A stretch of DNA of 64,000 nucleotides from NCBI RefSeq assembly GCF_029278605.1, contig NZ_CP119572.1, forward strand, positions 1,984,001 to 2,048,000, written 5' to 3'. This document shows, piece by piece, positions 18,556-26,724 of this stretch. The number at the start of each line of letters is the position of its first letter. Within the stretch, counting starts at the first letter, position 1. Under the pieces are notes generated by a model. That model was not told the origin of the DNA. It did no database searches and worked only from the letters and a program-made list of their open reading frames with translations. Position numbers and translations under genes: made by a program. This DNA comes from Cupriavidus sp. WKF15 (GTDB lineage: Bacteria; Pseudomonadota; Gammaproteobacteria; Burkholderiales; Burkholderiaceae).

Positions 18556-19308
18556 ATGATTGCCTGGCTGGATCCGCAAGATCCGTTTCCGCCGGTGGAG
18601 CGCGCGCTGGGGCCTGCCACCGAGGCGCCGGGCCTGCTGGCCGCCAGTCGCGACCTGTCGCCCCAGCGGCTGCTGCTGGCTTACCGCCAGGGCATCTTCC
18701 CGTGGTACTCGGTGGGCCAGCCGGTGCTGTGGTGGAGCACCGATCCGCGCATGGTGCTGGCACCGCAGGCCCTGAAGATTTCCACCACCTTCCGCAAGAC
18801 GCTGCGCCGCGTGCTGCGCGACCCCGACTGGGAAATTCGCGTCGACGACGACTTCCTGGCCGTGATGCGGGCCTGCGCGCTGACACCGCGCGAAGGCCAG
18901 GACGGCACCTGGATCACCGGGGAGATCATTGCCGCCTACAGCGCGCTGCACGGCAGCGGCATGGCGCACTCGGTCGAGGCCTGGTACCGCGGCGAGCGCG
19001 TGGGCGGGCTCTATGGCGTGGCGCTGGGCCATATGTTCTACGGCGAATCGATGTTCGCGCACCGTACGGATGCCTCCAAGATCGCGCTGGCGGCGCTGTG
19101 CGCGTTCCTCGGCAACCACGGCGTGCCGATGATAGACTGCCAGCAGGAAACCGATCACCTGGCCTCGCTTGGCGCGCGCCCGATCTCGCGCGCGGAGTTC
19201 CTGGCGCATGTGCGGACCGCTTCGGCACAACCGGCGATCACGCCGTGGCGGTTCGACAAATCGGTGCTGGAACGGTGGACCGCCACGCCCGCCGCCCCGG
19301 CCGTCTGA
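18556..19308 (+). CDS. aat: Leucyl/phenylalanyl-tRNA-protein transferase
   Basis: 250 aa. N-end-rule transferase that adds Leu or Phe to proteins with N-terminal Lys or Arg and so marks them for ClpS/ClpAP. The diagnostic '[27 protein letters not shown]' and '[23 protein letters not shown]' blocks are present, followed by the '[18 protein letters not shown]' core. It is directly followed by bpt, so both N-end-rule transferases sit in one rightward cluster. Confidence 0.97.
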   Translation: MIAWLDPQDPFPPVERALGPATEAPGLLAASRDLSPQRLLLAYRQGIFPWYSVGQPVLWWSTDPRMVLAPQALKISTTFRKTLRRVLRDPDWEIRVDDDFLAVMRACALTPREGQDGTWITGEIIAAYSALHGSGMAHSVEAWYRGERVGGLYGVALGHMFYGESMFAHRTDASKIALAALCAFLGNHGVPMIDCQQETDHLASLGARPISRAEFLAHVRTASAQPAITPWRFDKSVLERWTATPAAPAV

Positions 19309-19344
19309 CAAGCTGGCTGCATCATCCGCCCCAGGTCCTGAGCC

Positions 19345-20145
19345 ATGAGCAAGCTGAAGGAGCTTCCGCTTTCCGCCTTGCAGTTCTATGCAACGGCACC
19401 CTATGCCTGCAGCTATCTCGATGGCCGCATGGCCCGCTCGCAAGTGGCGACGCCGGCCCACCTGATCAATGCGGACGTGTACTCGCGGCTGGTGCGCGCC
19501 GGGTTCCGCCGCAGCGGCATCTTCACTTACCGGCCCTATTGCGATGAATGCCACGCTTGCACGCCTTGCCGCGTGCTGGTGGACCAGTTCGAGCCGGACC
19601 GCTCGCAACGCCGCGCCTGGCGCCGCCACGGGCACCTGCAGGCGCTGGTGGCACCGCTGACGTATGTCGAAGAACACTACGCGCTGTACCTGCTGTACCA
19701 GTCGATGCGCCACGCCGGCGGCGGCATGGACCAGGACAGCCGCGACCAGTACGAGCAGTTCCTGCTGCAAAGCCGCGTGAACTCGCGCCTGGTGGAGTTC
19801 CGCGAGCCGCCGGGCTCGCCCGAGGCCGGCAAGCTGCGCATGGTCAGCATGATCGACGTGCTCGACGACGGCCTGTCATCGGTCTATACCTTCTACGATC
19901 CGCTGGAGCGCAACGCCAGCTACGGCACCTACAACATCCTTTGGCAGATCCGCCAGACGCGTGAACTCGCCCTGCCTCACCTGTACCTGGGCTACTGGAT
20001 CGCGGAAAGCCGGAAGATGGCCTACAAGGCACGTTTCCGCCCGCTGCAGATACTGAGCGGCAACCAATGGCGGGCGTTCGAGGACGAAGTACACGACACG
20101 ATGCCCGCCGCGCAGGCGGACGGCGCCGGCCCCGCGCAGAAATAG
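19345..20145 (+). CDS. bpt: Aspartate/glutamate leucyltransferase (Bpt)
   Basis: 266 aa. Transfers leucine from Leu-tRNA to N-terminal Asp or Glu, complementing Aat in the N-degron pathway. It is an ATE1-related protein. The N-terminal '[15 protein letters not shown]' block and the cysteine-bearing '[16 protein letters not shown]' block are typical, and the '[18 protein letters not shown]' region lies in the acetyltransferase-like half. Gene order aat-bpt-pyrD is common in Burkholderiales. The gap to aat is 36 bases. Confidence 0.95.
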   Translation: MSKLKELPLSALQFYATAPYACSYLDGRMARSQVATPAHLINADVYSRLVRAGFRRSGIFTYRPYCDECHACTPCRVLVDQFEPDRSQRRAWRRHGHLQALVAPLTYVEEHYALYLLYQSMRHAGGGMDQDSRDQYEQFLLQSRVNSRLVEFREPPGSPEAGKLRMVSMIDVLDDGLSSVYTFYDPLERNASYGTYNILWQIRQTRELALPHLYLGYWIAESRKMAYKARFRPLQILSGNQWRAFEDEVHDTMPAAQADGAGPAQK

Positions 20146-20202
20146 CGGGCAACGGCCGCCGGCATGCGCGGGCCGGCCAGGCGGCACAGCGCGCGGGCAA
20201 GC

Positions 20203-20238
20203 GCCCCTGCCGCCCCTGCCGCCCCTGCCGCCCCTGCC
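20203..20238 (+). repeat. Four perfect 9-bp tandem repeats upstream of pyrD
   Basis: GCCCCTGCC is repeated four times without a gap, ending two bases before TACAAT (20241-20246), a likely -10 box for pyrD. Variation in copy number would change the -35 context. Confidence 0.8.
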
Positions 20239-20291
20239 GTTACAATGCCGGCTTGGTTTTCACTCTGCACCGGCTCCGGTCGCCTCTCCCC

Positions 20292-21326
20292 GTGCTCAAC
20301 GCGCTCTACCCCCTGCTCCGCCCCGCCCTGTTCTCGATGGACGCGGAGGACGCCCACCACTTCACCCTGAACAATCTCCTGCGCGCGCAGCGCATGGGCC
20401 TGGCCGGCTGCATCGGCAACCGGATCGCCGACGATCCGCGCACGGTGATGGGCGTGCGCTTCCCCAACCCGGTAGGCCTTGCCGCCGGCCTGGACAAGGA
20501 CGGCGCCTATATCGACGGGCTGGCGGCGTTCGGCTTCGGCTTCATCGAAGTGGGCACCGTCACGCCGCGCGCGCAGGCCGGCAACCCGCGCCCGCGCATG
20601 TTCCGCCTGCCGCAGGCCGATGCGCTGATCAACCGCATGGGCTTCAACAACGGCGGCGTCGATGCCTTCATCGCCAACGTCAGGGCCTCGCGCTGGAAGG
20701 CTGAAGGCGGCGTGCTGGGCCTGAACATCGGCAAGAACGCCGACACGCCGATCGAACGCGCCGCCGATGATTACCTGTACTGCCTGGAGCGCGTCTATCC
20801 GCACGCGAGCTACGTGACGGTCAACATCTCGTCGCCGAACACCAAGAACCTGCGCCAGCTCCAGGGCGCCAGCGAACTCGACAGCCTGCTGTCGACGCTC
20901 AAGAGCGCGCAGCAACGACTGGCCGACCAGCACAAGCGCTACGTGCCGGTGGCGCTGAAGATTGCGCCGGATCTCGACGCCGACCAGATTGGCAATATCG
21001 GCGACGCGCTGGTGCGCCACAAGATCGACGGCGTGATCGCCACCAACACCACGATCTCGCGCGATGCCGTGAAGGGCCTGCCGCACGCAGAAGAAGCCGG
21101 CGGCCTGTCCGGGCGGCCCGTATTCGAGCAGTCGACGCACGTAGTGCGCGCGCTGCGCCAGGTGGTCGGCGAAGAAGTGCCGATCATCGGCGTGGGCGGC
21201 ATCTTCAGCGGCGCCGACGCGCGCGCCAAGATCGATGCCGGCGCCAAGCTCGTGCAGGTCTATAGCGGCCTGATCTACCGCGGCCCGACGCTGGTGCGCG
21301 ACTGTGCCGCCGCGCTGCGCGCCTGA
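20292..21326 (+). CDS. pyrD: Dihydroorotate dehydrogenase (quinone), class 2
   Basis: 344 aa, FMN enzyme of pyrimidine synthesis bound to the inner face of the cytoplasmic membrane and reducing quinone. The class 2 N-terminal membrane-association helices ([18 protein letters not shown]) are followed by '[19 protein letters not shown]', the FMN-binding barrel, the catalytic-serine region '[15 protein letters not shown]' and the '[19 protein letters not shown]' phosphate site. The start is a GTG at 20292, giving the normal class 2 length; the in-frame sequence upstream is Pro-rich repeat and not protein-like. Confidence 0.95.
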   Translation: MLNALYPLLRPALFSMDAEDAHHFTLNNLLRAQRMGLAGCIGNRIADDPRTVMGVRFPNPVGLAAGLDKDGAYIDGLAAFGFGFIEVGTVTPRAQAGNPRPRMFRLPQADALINRMGFNNGGVDAFIANVRASRWKAEGGVLGLNIGKNADTPIERAADDYLYCLERVYPHASYVTVNISSPNTKNLRQLQGASELDSLLSTLKSAQQRLADQHKRYVPVALKIAPDLDADQIGNIGDALVRHKIDGVIATNTTISRDAVKGLPHAEEAGGLSGRPVFEQSTHVVRALRQVVGEEVPIIGVGGIFSGADARAKIDAGAKLVQVYSGLIYRGPTLVRDCAAALRA

Positions 21327-21355
21327 AATCCATGCAGGACGGCAAGGAGGGAAAC

Positions 21356-22414
21356 ATGGAAACCATCCGCCTCGGACGCAGCGACCTGCAGGTCTCGCGC
21401 ATCTGCCTGGGCACCATGACCTTCGGCGAGCAGAACACGGAAGCCGAGGGTCACAGCCAGCTCGACTATGCGCTCTCGCGCGGGATCAATTTCATCGATA
21501 CCGCCGAGATGTACCCGGTCAGGCCGCGCGCCGAAACCTACAGCCGCACCGAGCAGATCATCGGCAACTGGCTCAAACGCCAGCCGCGCGACCGCGTGGT
21601 CCTGGCGACCAAGGTCGCCGGGCCTGGCCGGATGCCGTGGATCCGCAATGGGGACGACTTCACGCCCGCGGGCATCCGCGCGGCGGTGGACGCGTCGCTG
21701 CAGCGGCTGCAGACCGACTACATCGACCTGTACCAGATCCACTGGCCCGCGCGCAACGCGCCGATCTTCGGGCAGACCCGCTTCGATCCGTCCCTGGAGC
21801 GGCCCTGCACCCCGATCCAGGCGCAGCTCGAAACCTTTGCCGAACTGGTTCAGGCGGGCAAGATCCGCCATGTCGGCGTCTCCAATGAAACGCCATGGGG
21901 CGTGGCCGAGTTCGTCAGGCTGGCGGAGCAGCACGGCTTGCCGCGCATCGCCACCATCCAGAACCCGTACAACCTGGTCAACCGCAGCTTCGAGCAGGGC
22001 CTGGACGAGGCCTGCTTCCGCAGCGACGTCAGCCTGCTGGTCTACAGCCCACTCGCGTTCGGCCAGCTCACCGGCAAGTACCTGAGCGGCGACCCCGCGA
22101 AGCCCGTGTTCAACCACGCCGCGGTCGGCCGGCTGACGCGTTTCGGCGCCGACTGGAGTCCGCGCTATATGCGCGCGGAGACGATGGCGGCGTCCGCCCG
22201 CTACGTCGAGCTTGCGCGCAAGGCCGGACTGTCGCCGGCGGCGCTGGCGCTGGCCTGGTGCTATTCGCGCTGGTTTGCCGCGAGCACCATCATCGGCGCC
22301 ACGTCGCTGGAGCAATTGCGGGAAAACATCGATGCGCGGCAAACGCAATTGCATGAAGACGTGATTGCCGCAATCGGGGAAATCCACAAGGAAATCTGCA
22401 ATCCCGCGCAATAA
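21356..22414 (+). CDS. Aldo/keto reductase, Tas-like
   Basis: 352-aa NADPH-dependent oxidoreductase with the TIM-barrel AKR layout. It contains 'INFIDTAEMYPV' (catalytic Asp and Tyr), 'VLATKVAG' (Lys) and 'YIDLYQIHWPARN' (His). The 'MYPVRPRAETYSRTEQIIGNWL' region resembles E. coli Tas. The start at 21356 is fixed by a perfect AAGGAGG (21344-21350). The natural substrate is unknown. It is close behind pyrD but with its own ribosome site. Confidence 0.9.
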   Translation: METIRLGRSDLQVSRICLGTMTFGEQNTEAEGHSQLDYALSRGINFIDTAEMYPVRPRAETYSRTEQIIGNWLKRQPRDRVVLATKVAGPGRMPWIRNGDDFTPAGIRAAVDASLQRLQTDYIDLYQIHWPARNAPIFGQTRFDPSLERPCTPIQAQLETFAELVQAGKIRHVGVSNETPWGVAEFVRLAEQHGLPRIATIQNPYNLVNRSFEQGLDEACFRSDVSLLVYSPLAFGQLTGKYLSGDPAKPVFNHAAVGRLTRFGADWSPRYMRAETMAASARYVELARKAGLSPAALALAWCYSRWFAASTIIGATSLEQLRENIDARQTQLHEDVIAAIGEIHKEICNPAQ

Positions 22415-22690
22415 TCTGCGCCCAGATGGCAAAAAATGGGGCTCCGGCAGCATCGGATGCCCCGCATCCCCTCCGAGACTTCGCATTTCGTGCGCGAGAA
22501 GTGGTATCCTCGCAGGCTTATCGCTGTCTTGCCCGCCGCGCAAGCGCGCGCTTCCACCAGCCGCCGGAAGTGCCACGCGCAAGCCACGGGCAGGCGCTGT
22601 CCACGCCATCGTGGCGGCCCGGCAGCGAGACCATGCTTGTGCGCGGCCGTACCATCCAGAACCGAGTCACTCGGAGGAGAACAGATCGAA

Positions 22691-23659
22691 ATGAAGGGTC
22701 TCAAGGCAACCAAGTCCATTCTCGGCGGCGCAGTCGCGCTGGCATTGCTGTGCGGCGGCGCCGTGCACGCCCAGACCGTCAAGGTCCTGTCGATCGTGGA
22801 CCACCCCGCGCTGGACGCCATCCGCGATGGCGTGCGCGAGGAGCTGAAGGCCGCCGGCTATGACGCCGACAAGAGCCTGAAGTGGGAATACCAGAGCGCC
22901 CAGGGCAACACCGGCACCGCCGCCCAGATCGCCCGCAAGTTCGTCGGCGACAACCCCAACGCCATCGTTGCCATCGCCACGCCGTCGGCCCAGGCCGTGG
23001 TCGCCGCCACCAAGACCGTGCCCGTGGTGTACTCGGGCGTGACCGATCCGGTCGCCGCGCAACTGGTCAAGAGCTGGGCGCCGTCGGGCACCAACGTGAC
23101 CGGCGTGTCGGACAAGCTGCCGCTGGACAAGCAGGTTGCCCTGATCAAGCGCGTGGTGCCGAATGCCAAGACCGTCGGCATGGTCTACAACCCGGGCGAA
23201 GCCAATTCGGTCGTGGTGGTCAAGGAACTGAAGGAACTGCTGGGAAAGCAGGGCCTGACCCTGAAGGAAGCCGCCGCCCCGCGCACGGTTGACATCGGCG
23301 CCGCCGCCAAGAGCCTGGCCGGCAAGGTCGACGTGATCTACACCAACACCGACAACAACGTGGTTTCGGCCTACGAAGCGCTGGTCAAGGTTGCCAACGA
23401 GTCGAAGATTCCGCTGGTCGCCGCCGACACCGACAGCGTCAAGCGTGGCGCCATCGCCGCGCTGGGCATCAACTACCTGGACCTGGGCCACCAGACCGGC
23501 AAGGTCGTGGTGCGCATCCTGAAGGGCGAGAAGCCGGGCGTGATCGCCTCGGAAACCAGCAGCAACCTTGAACTGTTCGTGAACACCGGCGCCGCGCAGA
23601 AGCAAGGCGTGACGCTGTCGCCGGACCTGGTCAAGGAAGCCAAGACCGTCATCAAGTAA
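22691..23659 (+). CDS. ABC transporter substrate-binding protein (PF04392 / TrpX-like)
   Basis: 322-aa periplasmic protein. It has a signal peptide of about 25 residues ending VHAQ, followed by 'TVKVLSIVDHPALDAIRDGVREEL', the entry of the PF04392 family. A two-lobe binding-protein fold continues to the end. Family members linked to TrpXYZ bind aromatic amino acids; the ligand here is not known. An AGGAG site precedes the ATG. It is followed by its permease and ATPase. Confidence 0.9.
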   Translation: MKGLKATKSILGGAVALALLCGGAVHAQTVKVLSIVDHPALDAIRDGVREELKAAGYDADKSLKWEYQSAQGNTGTAAQIARKFVGDNPNAIVAIATPSAQAVVAATKTVPVVYSGVTDPVAAQLVKSWAPSGTNVTGVSDKLPLDKQVALIKRVVPNAKTVGMVYNPGEANSVVVVKELKELLGKQGLTLKEAAAPRTVDIGAAAKSLAGKVDVIYTNTDNNVVSAYEALVKVANESKIPLVAADTDSVKRGAIAALGINYLDLGHQTGKVVVRILKGEKPGVIASETSSNLELFVNTGAAQKQGVTLSPDLVKEAKTVIK

Positions 23660-23826
23660 GCAGAACGTCTGACCTGTGCCGTCCGCGCCTGGCGGACGGC
23701 CGCGCGTCCGCTAGTCCACCACAGTACAAGATCCAGACCGCCCTACCCGGGCCCGCCCCCTGAACGAGACGGCGAGCCGACCGACCTTATCCGGGCGGGC
23801 CGCGCCAGCCGTCAACAGGATTCACC

Positions 23827-24723
23827 ATGTCCCTTTTTTCCCTTCTGGGTGCCCTGGAGATCGGCCTGATCTTCAGCCTGGTTGCCCTCGGGGTGCTGAT
23901 TTCCTTCCGCATCCTCAATTTTCCCGACCTGACCGTTGACGGCAGCTTCCCGCTGGGCGGCGCCGTGGCCGCGACGCTGATCTCGGCCGGGCAGGACCCG
24001 TTTGTCGCCACTGCCATCGCCATCGTGGCCGGCGCCGTGGCCGGCTTCATCACCGGCTGGCTGAACGTGCGGCTCAAGATCATGGACCTGCTCGCCAGTA
24101 TCCTGATGATGATCGCACTGTACTCGGTCAACCTGCGCATCATGGGCCGCCCCAATGTGCCGCTGATCACCGAACCGACGCTCTTCACCATCCTGCAGCC
24201 CGAATGGCTGCCGGACTACGTGCTGCGCCCGCTGGTGCTGTTCATCGTGGTGGTGGTCGCCAAGGTCGGCCTGGACTGGTTCTTCTCGTCGCAGCTCGGC
24301 CTGGCCATGCGTGCCACCGGCGCCAATCCGCGCATGGCGCGCGCGCAGGGCATCGCCACCGGCCGCGCCACGCTGGCCGGCATGGCGCTGTCCAACGGAC
24401 TGGTCGCACTGGCCGGCGCGCTGTTCGCGCAGACCCAGGGCGGCTCCGATATCTCGATGGGCATCGGCACCATCGTGATCGGCCTGGCCGCGGTGATCAT
24501 CGGCGAAACCATCCTGCCGGCACGCCGCCTGGTATGGGCCACGCTTGCCGTGGTGCTGGGCGCCATCCTGTATCGCTTCTTCATTGCGCTGGCGCTGAAC
24601 AGCGACTTCATCGGCCTCAAGGCGCAGGACCTGAACCTGGTCACCGCCGCGCTGGTGACGATCGCCCTGGTGCTGCCCGCCACCCGCAAGAAGCTGTTTG
24701 CCCGCAAGAACGGAGGTGCCTGA
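23827..24723 (+). CDS. ABC transporter permease (TrpY-like, BPD_transp_2 family)
   Basis: 298-aa inner-membrane permease with about eight hydrophobic helices. 'FRILNFPDLTVDGSFPLGGAVAA' near residue 30 and 'GIGTIVIGLAAVIIGETILP' near residue 215 are typical of the permease that accompanies PF04392 binding proteins. It is separated from the binding-protein gene by 167 bases and its stop is one base before the ATPase start. Confidence 0.9.
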   Translation: MSLFSLLGALEIGLIFSLVALGVLISFRILNFPDLTVDGSFPLGGAVAATLISAGQDPFVATAIAIVAGAVAGFITGWLNVRLKIMDLLASILMMIALYSVNLRIMGRPNVPLITEPTLFTILQPEWLPDYVLRPLVLFIVVVVAKVGLDWFFSSQLGLAMRATGANPRMARAQGIATGRATLAGMALSNGLVALAGALFAQTQGGSDISMGIGTIVIGLAAVIIGETILPARRLVWATLAVVLGAILYRFFIALALNSDFIGLKAQDLNLVTAALVTIALVLPATRKKLFARKNGGA

Positions 24724-24724
24724 G

Positions 24725-25519
24725 ATGCTGCGCGCACAAGACCTGAAGCTCACCTTCAACCCGGGCACGCCGATCGAGACCCGCGCGCTGCGCGGCCTGA
24801 GCCTGGAAATCCCGAGCGGCCAGTTCGTGGCCGTGATCGGCTCCAACGGCGCCGGCAAGTCGACCTTCCTGAATGCGATCAGCGGCGACCAGATGGTCGA
24901 TTCCGGCCGCATCACCATCGACGACACCGACGTGACGCGCCAGCCCGCATGGGATCGCGCGCCCCTCGTGGCACGCGTATTCCAGGACCCGATGGCCGGC
25001 ACCTGCGAGGCGCTGACGATCGAAGAGAACATGGCGCTGGCGATGGCCCGCGGCGCCAAGCGCGGCTTCCGCCCGGCGCTGAACCGCACCTCGCGCGAGC
25101 TGTTCCGCGAGAAGCTGCGCCTGCTGAACCTGGGCCTGGAAAACCGCCTGACCGACCGCATCGGCCTGCTCTCGGGCGGCCAGCGCCAGGCGGTGAGCCT
25201 GCTGATGGCCTCGCTGCAGCCGTCGCGCATCCTGCTGCTCGACGAGCACACCGCCGCACTGGATCCGAAGACCGCCGCGTTCGTGCTGGAACTGACCGCG
25301 CGCATCGTCGAGGAAAGCAAGCTGACGACGATGATGGTCACGCACAGCATGCGCCAGGCACTGGACTACGGCCAGCGCACGGTGATGCTGCACCAGGGCC
25401 AGGTCGTGCTGGACGTGTCCGGTGACAAGCGCAAGGGGCTCGATGTACCCGACCTGCTGCGCATGTTCGAGCAGACGCGGCACGAGCAGCTGGACGACGA
25501 CGCGCTGCTGCTGGGCTGA
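24725..25519 (+). CDS. ABC transporter ATPase (TrpZ-like)
   Basis: 264 aa. Walker A GSNGAGKST is at residues 39-47. LSGGQRQAVSLLMA is the signature, LLLDEHTAALD is Walker B, and MVTHSMRQAL is the switch histidine. It energises the PF04392-type importer. GGAGG precedes its start within the end of the permease gene. Its natural terminator downstream has been split by the mobile element at 25558-26429. Confidence 0.92.
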   Translation: MLRAQDLKLTFNPGTPIETRALRGLSLEIPSGQFVAVIGSNGAGKSTFLNAISGDQMVDSGRITIDDTDVTRQPAWDRAPLVARVFQDPMAGTCEALTIEENMALAMARGAKRGFRPALNRTSRELFREKLRLLNLGLENRLTDRIGLLSGGQRQAVSLLMASLQPSRILLLDEHTAALDPKTAAFVLELTARIVEESKLTTMMVTHSMRQALDYGQRTVMLHQGQVVLDVSGDKRKGLDVPDLLRMFEQTRHEQLDDDALLLG

Positions 25520-25548
25520 TCCGCCTGCGGCAGGCATGAAAAAAGGGA

Positions 25549-25557
25549 GCCTTGGCT
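25549..25557 (+). repeat. Left 9-bp target-site duplication of the inserted element
   Basis: GCCTTGGCT here and again at 26430-26438. Joining the outer flanks over one copy rebuilds a perfect terminator hairpin (GGGAGCC-TT-GGCTCCC with flanking A and T runs). Confidence 0.9.
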
Positions 25558-25592
25558 CTAGCCGTTAACAAAAAGTGTTGAAAGCTCGAATG

Positions 25593-25622
25593 GGGCCAGT
25601 CTTAGTGACCGGCCCCGTTTGT
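25593..25622. terminator. Hairpin in the left half of the element
   Basis: GGGGCC and GGCCCC enclose a short stem with GTC/GAC pairs, followed by a T-rich run to the right. It might terminate read-through from the ABC operon now that the native terminator is broken. Confidence 0.4.
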
Positions 25623-25943
25623 TTTGGGGGACGTCGTGCCCCGAGCATACGAGAGGTAGACGATGTCCTTCTAGTCGAGCGCCACTTTGGCGGGCTATGG
25701 TGCATTGCCAGGGCTTCGCGCCCCGGGTCGCTCCGCCAGGTGTAGTTGAGGCAGGCTTGGTCAAGTCGGATTCCGCCGTGAACGTCTGATGTCATCCCCG
25801 GCGCCGGTCGTCCTGCACTCAATGCCACATGGATCCCTGGCGTTTGGCACACTCTTCTGAGTGTTGGCTGGCAGCGAACTCTATCCTGCATGCGCGTTGG
25901 CCGCGGCCGAACAGGCTATAGGGGTAGCGATGCTAGCAAAGTG

Positions 25944-25983
25944 AGGAACACGGTATTTTCATGGGAAAGAAAGGCATGTTCCT
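25944..25983. promoter_or_regulatory. Inverted repeat upstream of the sigma-54 promoter
   Basis: AGGAACA (25944-25950) and TGTTCCT (25977-25983), 26 bases apart, end 5 bases before the -24 element. This could be an activator or repressor site. It is closer than typical enhancer sites for sigma-54 activators. Confidence 0.35.
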
Positions 25984-25987
25984 TCAC

Positions 25988-26003
25988 TGGCACAGCTATT
26001 GCG
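25988..26003 (+). promoter_or_regulatory. Sigma-54 (-24/-12) promoter of the peptide gene
   Basis: TGGCACAGCTATTGCG has the invariant GG (25989-25990) and GC (26001-26002) exactly ten bases apart and matches the TGGCAC-N5-TTGC consensus. Start of transcription is expected near 26014, about 67 bases ahead of the ATG. The inverted repeat ATGAAC/GTTCAT (26015-26032) lies at that start. Confidence 0.75.
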
Positions 26004-26080
26004 GTAATGGGTGCATGAACCCAAAAGTTCATAAATCGCCGACGAGGCACCCTTACCTTAGCTATTGATGGAGTACTGCC

Positions 26081-26269
26081 ATGACCACCACCCTGCCCCC
26101 TTCTACCCTGGCAATCAAAGATCTGCCGCTCGATGAAGAAATGGACCATGAAGCAATGGCCGCCGTTCGAGGCGGCATGACTTATGGTCAGGCCTTCAAA
26201 AATCTGCAAGACCTCGCCACTGGTAGCTGCGAGCTTTCGTCCACTGGCAAGTCGATTGTTTGCTATTGA
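26081..26269 (+). CDS. Small double-glycine-leader peptide (bacteriocin/secreted-peptide precursor-like)
   Basis: 62 aa. The N-terminal half is a classic double-glycine leader: LPLDEEMDHEAMAAVRGG ends at residue 32, with acidic and hydrophobic spacing expected for recognition by a C39-peptidase ABC exporter. The predicted product is 30 residues (from M33) with two cysteines, C50 and C61, that could form a disulfide, and it ends in Tyr. GATGGAG (26067-26073) lies 7 bases before the ATG. It sits alone inside the inserted element behind a sigma-54 promoter. No exporter, immunity gene or modifying enzyme is seen in the window. Function is unknown; bacteriocin or signalling peptide are both possible. 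Confidence 0.75.
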   Translation: MTTTLPPSTLAIKDLPLDEEMDHEAMAAVRGGMTYGQAFKNLQDLATGSCELSSTGKSIVCY

Positions 26270-26326
26270 AACCGCCATGACGACCTTCCTCCGGCGAACT
26301 GATTTGCGAGGGAGGCGCCAAAGCAA

Positions 26327-26350
26327 GCTGCCGACGAATTCGTCGGCAGC
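26327..26350. terminator. Perfect 24-nt palindrome downstream of the peptide gene
   Basis: GCTGCCGACGAA joined directly to its complement. It would form a 10-11-bp stem about 60 bases after the stop. There is no T run, so it may stabilise the 3' end rather than terminate. Confidence 0.45.
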
Positions 26351-26429
26351 CTTGGAAGAGCGAACCTAGGCCGGACAAGGGCTCTAGGGCGACTTTTCTA
26401 CGTTTTCAATGCTTTTTGTTAACGGCTAG

Positions 26430-26438
26430 GCCTTGGCT
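26430..26438 (+). repeat. Right 9-bp target-site duplication of the inserted element
   Basis: GCCTTGGCT, identical to 25549-25557. It is followed by CCC and a T run, the remaining half of the original terminator. Confidence 0.9.
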
Positions 26439-26454
26439 CCCTTTTTTCTTTTCG

Positions 26455-26724
26455 TCAGACCGTAGCGGCCTTGTCCAGCCAGCGCCTGAGCTGGTCCGTC
26501 ACGGCCGTGCTCGAAAACGAGCAACTGTCCTGCGCGAATACCGCCGACATCTCCAGTCGGCGCAGCAGTTCTTCCATCGCCTGGCCAAAGACCGGCGGCA
26601 GCGTCAGCGCGGGCGCTGCTTCGCGCCACGCTTTCACGAGTCCGGCCGCCGGCAGCGTGCCACCGGTGTGCTGGTCCAGTGCCGAGCGCATGCGCGCCAG
26701 CGTCTCCGTATTGGCGGCGCTCAT
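26455..26724 (-). CDS. Unrecognised 89-aa protein, third gene of the LutA/LutB-type operon
   Basis: I do not recognise this family. It is soluble and mostly helical in appearance (TETLARMRSALDQH..., FGQAMEELLRRLEM...), with one cysteine and no signal peptide. Its ATG overlaps the lutB-type stop by ATGA, so it is surely expressed with that operon. In canonical lutABC/ykgEFG operons this place holds LutC (LUD domain, about 220 aa), which this protein is too short to be. The ATG at 26724 is used because of the coupling. The element inserted at 26429 now lies directly downstream. Confidence 0.75.
   Translation of the reverse strand: MSAANTETLARMRSALDQHTGGTLPAAGLVKAWREAAPALTLPPVFGQAMEELLRRLEMSAVFAQDSCSFSSTAVTDQLRRWLDKAATV

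Larger units (their letters stand above)
25558..26429. mobile_element. 872-bp non-autonomous insertion with 18-bp inverted ends, carrying a double-glycine-leader peptide gene
   Basis: The ends are perfect 18-bp inverted repeats: CTAGCCGTTAACAAAAAG at 25558-25575 and its complement at 26412-26429. Complementarity continues imperfectly inward (TTGAAA / TTTCAA). The element is bounded by a 9-bp direct duplication. It split a bidirectional terminator that served the ABC ATPase gene (rightward) and the 89-aa gene (leftward). Its base composition is visibly less GC-rich than its neighbours. The only convincing gene is the 62-codon peptide at 26081. No transposase is recognised, so movement would need an enzyme supplied elsewhere. 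The left half, about 25576-25915, holds a stem-loop and no convincing gene. The family is not identified; 9-bp duplications occur in several DDE families. Confidence 0.85.

Noticed and set aside
22415..22690. Possible riboswitch or T-box leader ahead of the PF04392 binding protein
   Set aside because: No T-box sequence, specifier loop or terminator/antiterminator pair could be found in these 276 bases.
25565..25891. Leftward 108-codon frame in the left half of the inserted element, considered as a transposase remnant
   Set aside because: No DDE/HUH or other transposase motif could be recognised and the composition is irregular. It may be decayed cargo, but I cannot support a call.
26455..26724. 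LutC annotation for the third gene of the lut-type operon
   Set aside because: Only 89 aa, no LUD domain, no similarity I can see; calling it LutC would be by position alone.
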